Origin: Nitrososphaerales archaeon
Lineage (GTDB): Archaea > Thermoproteota > Nitrososphaeria > Nitrososphaerales > CADDZS01
Direction: 5' to 3'
Length of the DNA: 5,015 nt
Assembly: GCA_030043455.1 (NCBI GenBank)
Contig: JASHXQ010000033.1
Coordinates: 1 to 5,015, forward strand
Shown here: positions 4,935 through 5,015 of the stretch, in pieces
Position numbering within the stretch: the stretch's first letter is position 1
Layout of the letters: the number at the start of each line of letters is the position of its first letter
Made by a program: the position numbers and the translations under genes
Notes under the pieces: generated by a model
Database searches by the model: none
What the model saw: only the letters and a program-made list of their open reading frames with translations
Told to the model about the DNA's origin: nothing

Positions 4935-5015
4935 CCGGCGTCAGGACCCATCCCCTCATCTGGCCAATATGGATGGTCAGATTTTCCCGCGATTCCAAAA
5001 ACCTTGCGTTCTGCA

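Larger units (their letters stand above)
4853..5014 (-). other. Open frame from the right edge; doubtful gene end
   Basis: On the minus strand one frame is open from the right edge to TAG (complement of 4853-4855), 53 codons. It reads about AERKVFGIAGKSD, later LWVRIPLDQKLTWS at the end. It shows no recognisable motif, and the repeats and palindrome in the same stretch suggest spacer DNA. On the + strand, ATGs at 4969 and 4973 also open frames that leave the window after about 15 codons. None can be judged from this window. Apart from the repeats, 4797-5015 holds no supported gene. Confidence 0.12.

Noticed and set aside
1..5015. CRISPR array, tRNA or rRNA gene, insertion sequence or toxin-antitoxin pair
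   Set aside because: No regularly spaced repeats, cloverleaf, transposase-like frame or terminal inverted repeats were seen on either strand.

Overview
The window looks like a piece of archaeal chromosome. The evidence is a TrmB-family regulator, frequent TTG/GTG starts, AT-rich TATA-like boxes about 25-30 bases ahead of several start codons with no clear Shine-Dalgarno site, and a small helical domain of a type I associate with Nitrososphaeria/Thermoproteota. I favour a soil- or sediment-type Nitrososphaeria or related Thermoproteota lineage, but nothing here fixes the phylum. No RNA gene, CRISPR array, insertion sequence or prophage signal was seen.

Layout, left to right: (1) a 5'-truncated membrane protein on + (2-694) resembling the YdjM/DUF457 'membrane-bound metal-dependent hydrolase' family; (2) a secreted or membrane-anchored GH27 alpha-galactosidase-like glycoside hydrolase on + (756-2315), the best-identified gene; (3) a small protein on - (2323-2742) with a NitrOD5-like helical domain, ending 7 bases from the hydrolase stop; (4) an SRPBCC (START/Bet v 1-like) protein on - (2817-3419) with an unexplained N-terminal extension; (5) a two-helix membrane protein on + (3604-3921), divergent from the SRPBCC gene; (6) a TrmB-family regulator with a C-terminal PLD-like domain on - (3972-4796); (7) a 3' stretch (4797-5015) without a convincing gene but with several short direct and inverted repeats upstream of the regulator.

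The genes do not form one obvious operon: strands alternate, and most genes have their own candidate promoter. The hydrolase could release galactose from external polysaccharide, and a TrmB-type regulator is a plausible sugar-responsive controller nearby, but no transporter or sugar kinase links them here. I found no convincing undescribed multi-gene system. The points most worth a second look are the start region of the GH27 gene (a possible one-base frameshift, or a non-canonical TTG start), the replacement of the usual Arg near its acid/base Asp, a palindrome that pairs the stop codons of two convergent genes, and the repeat-rich region upstream of the TrmB gene.
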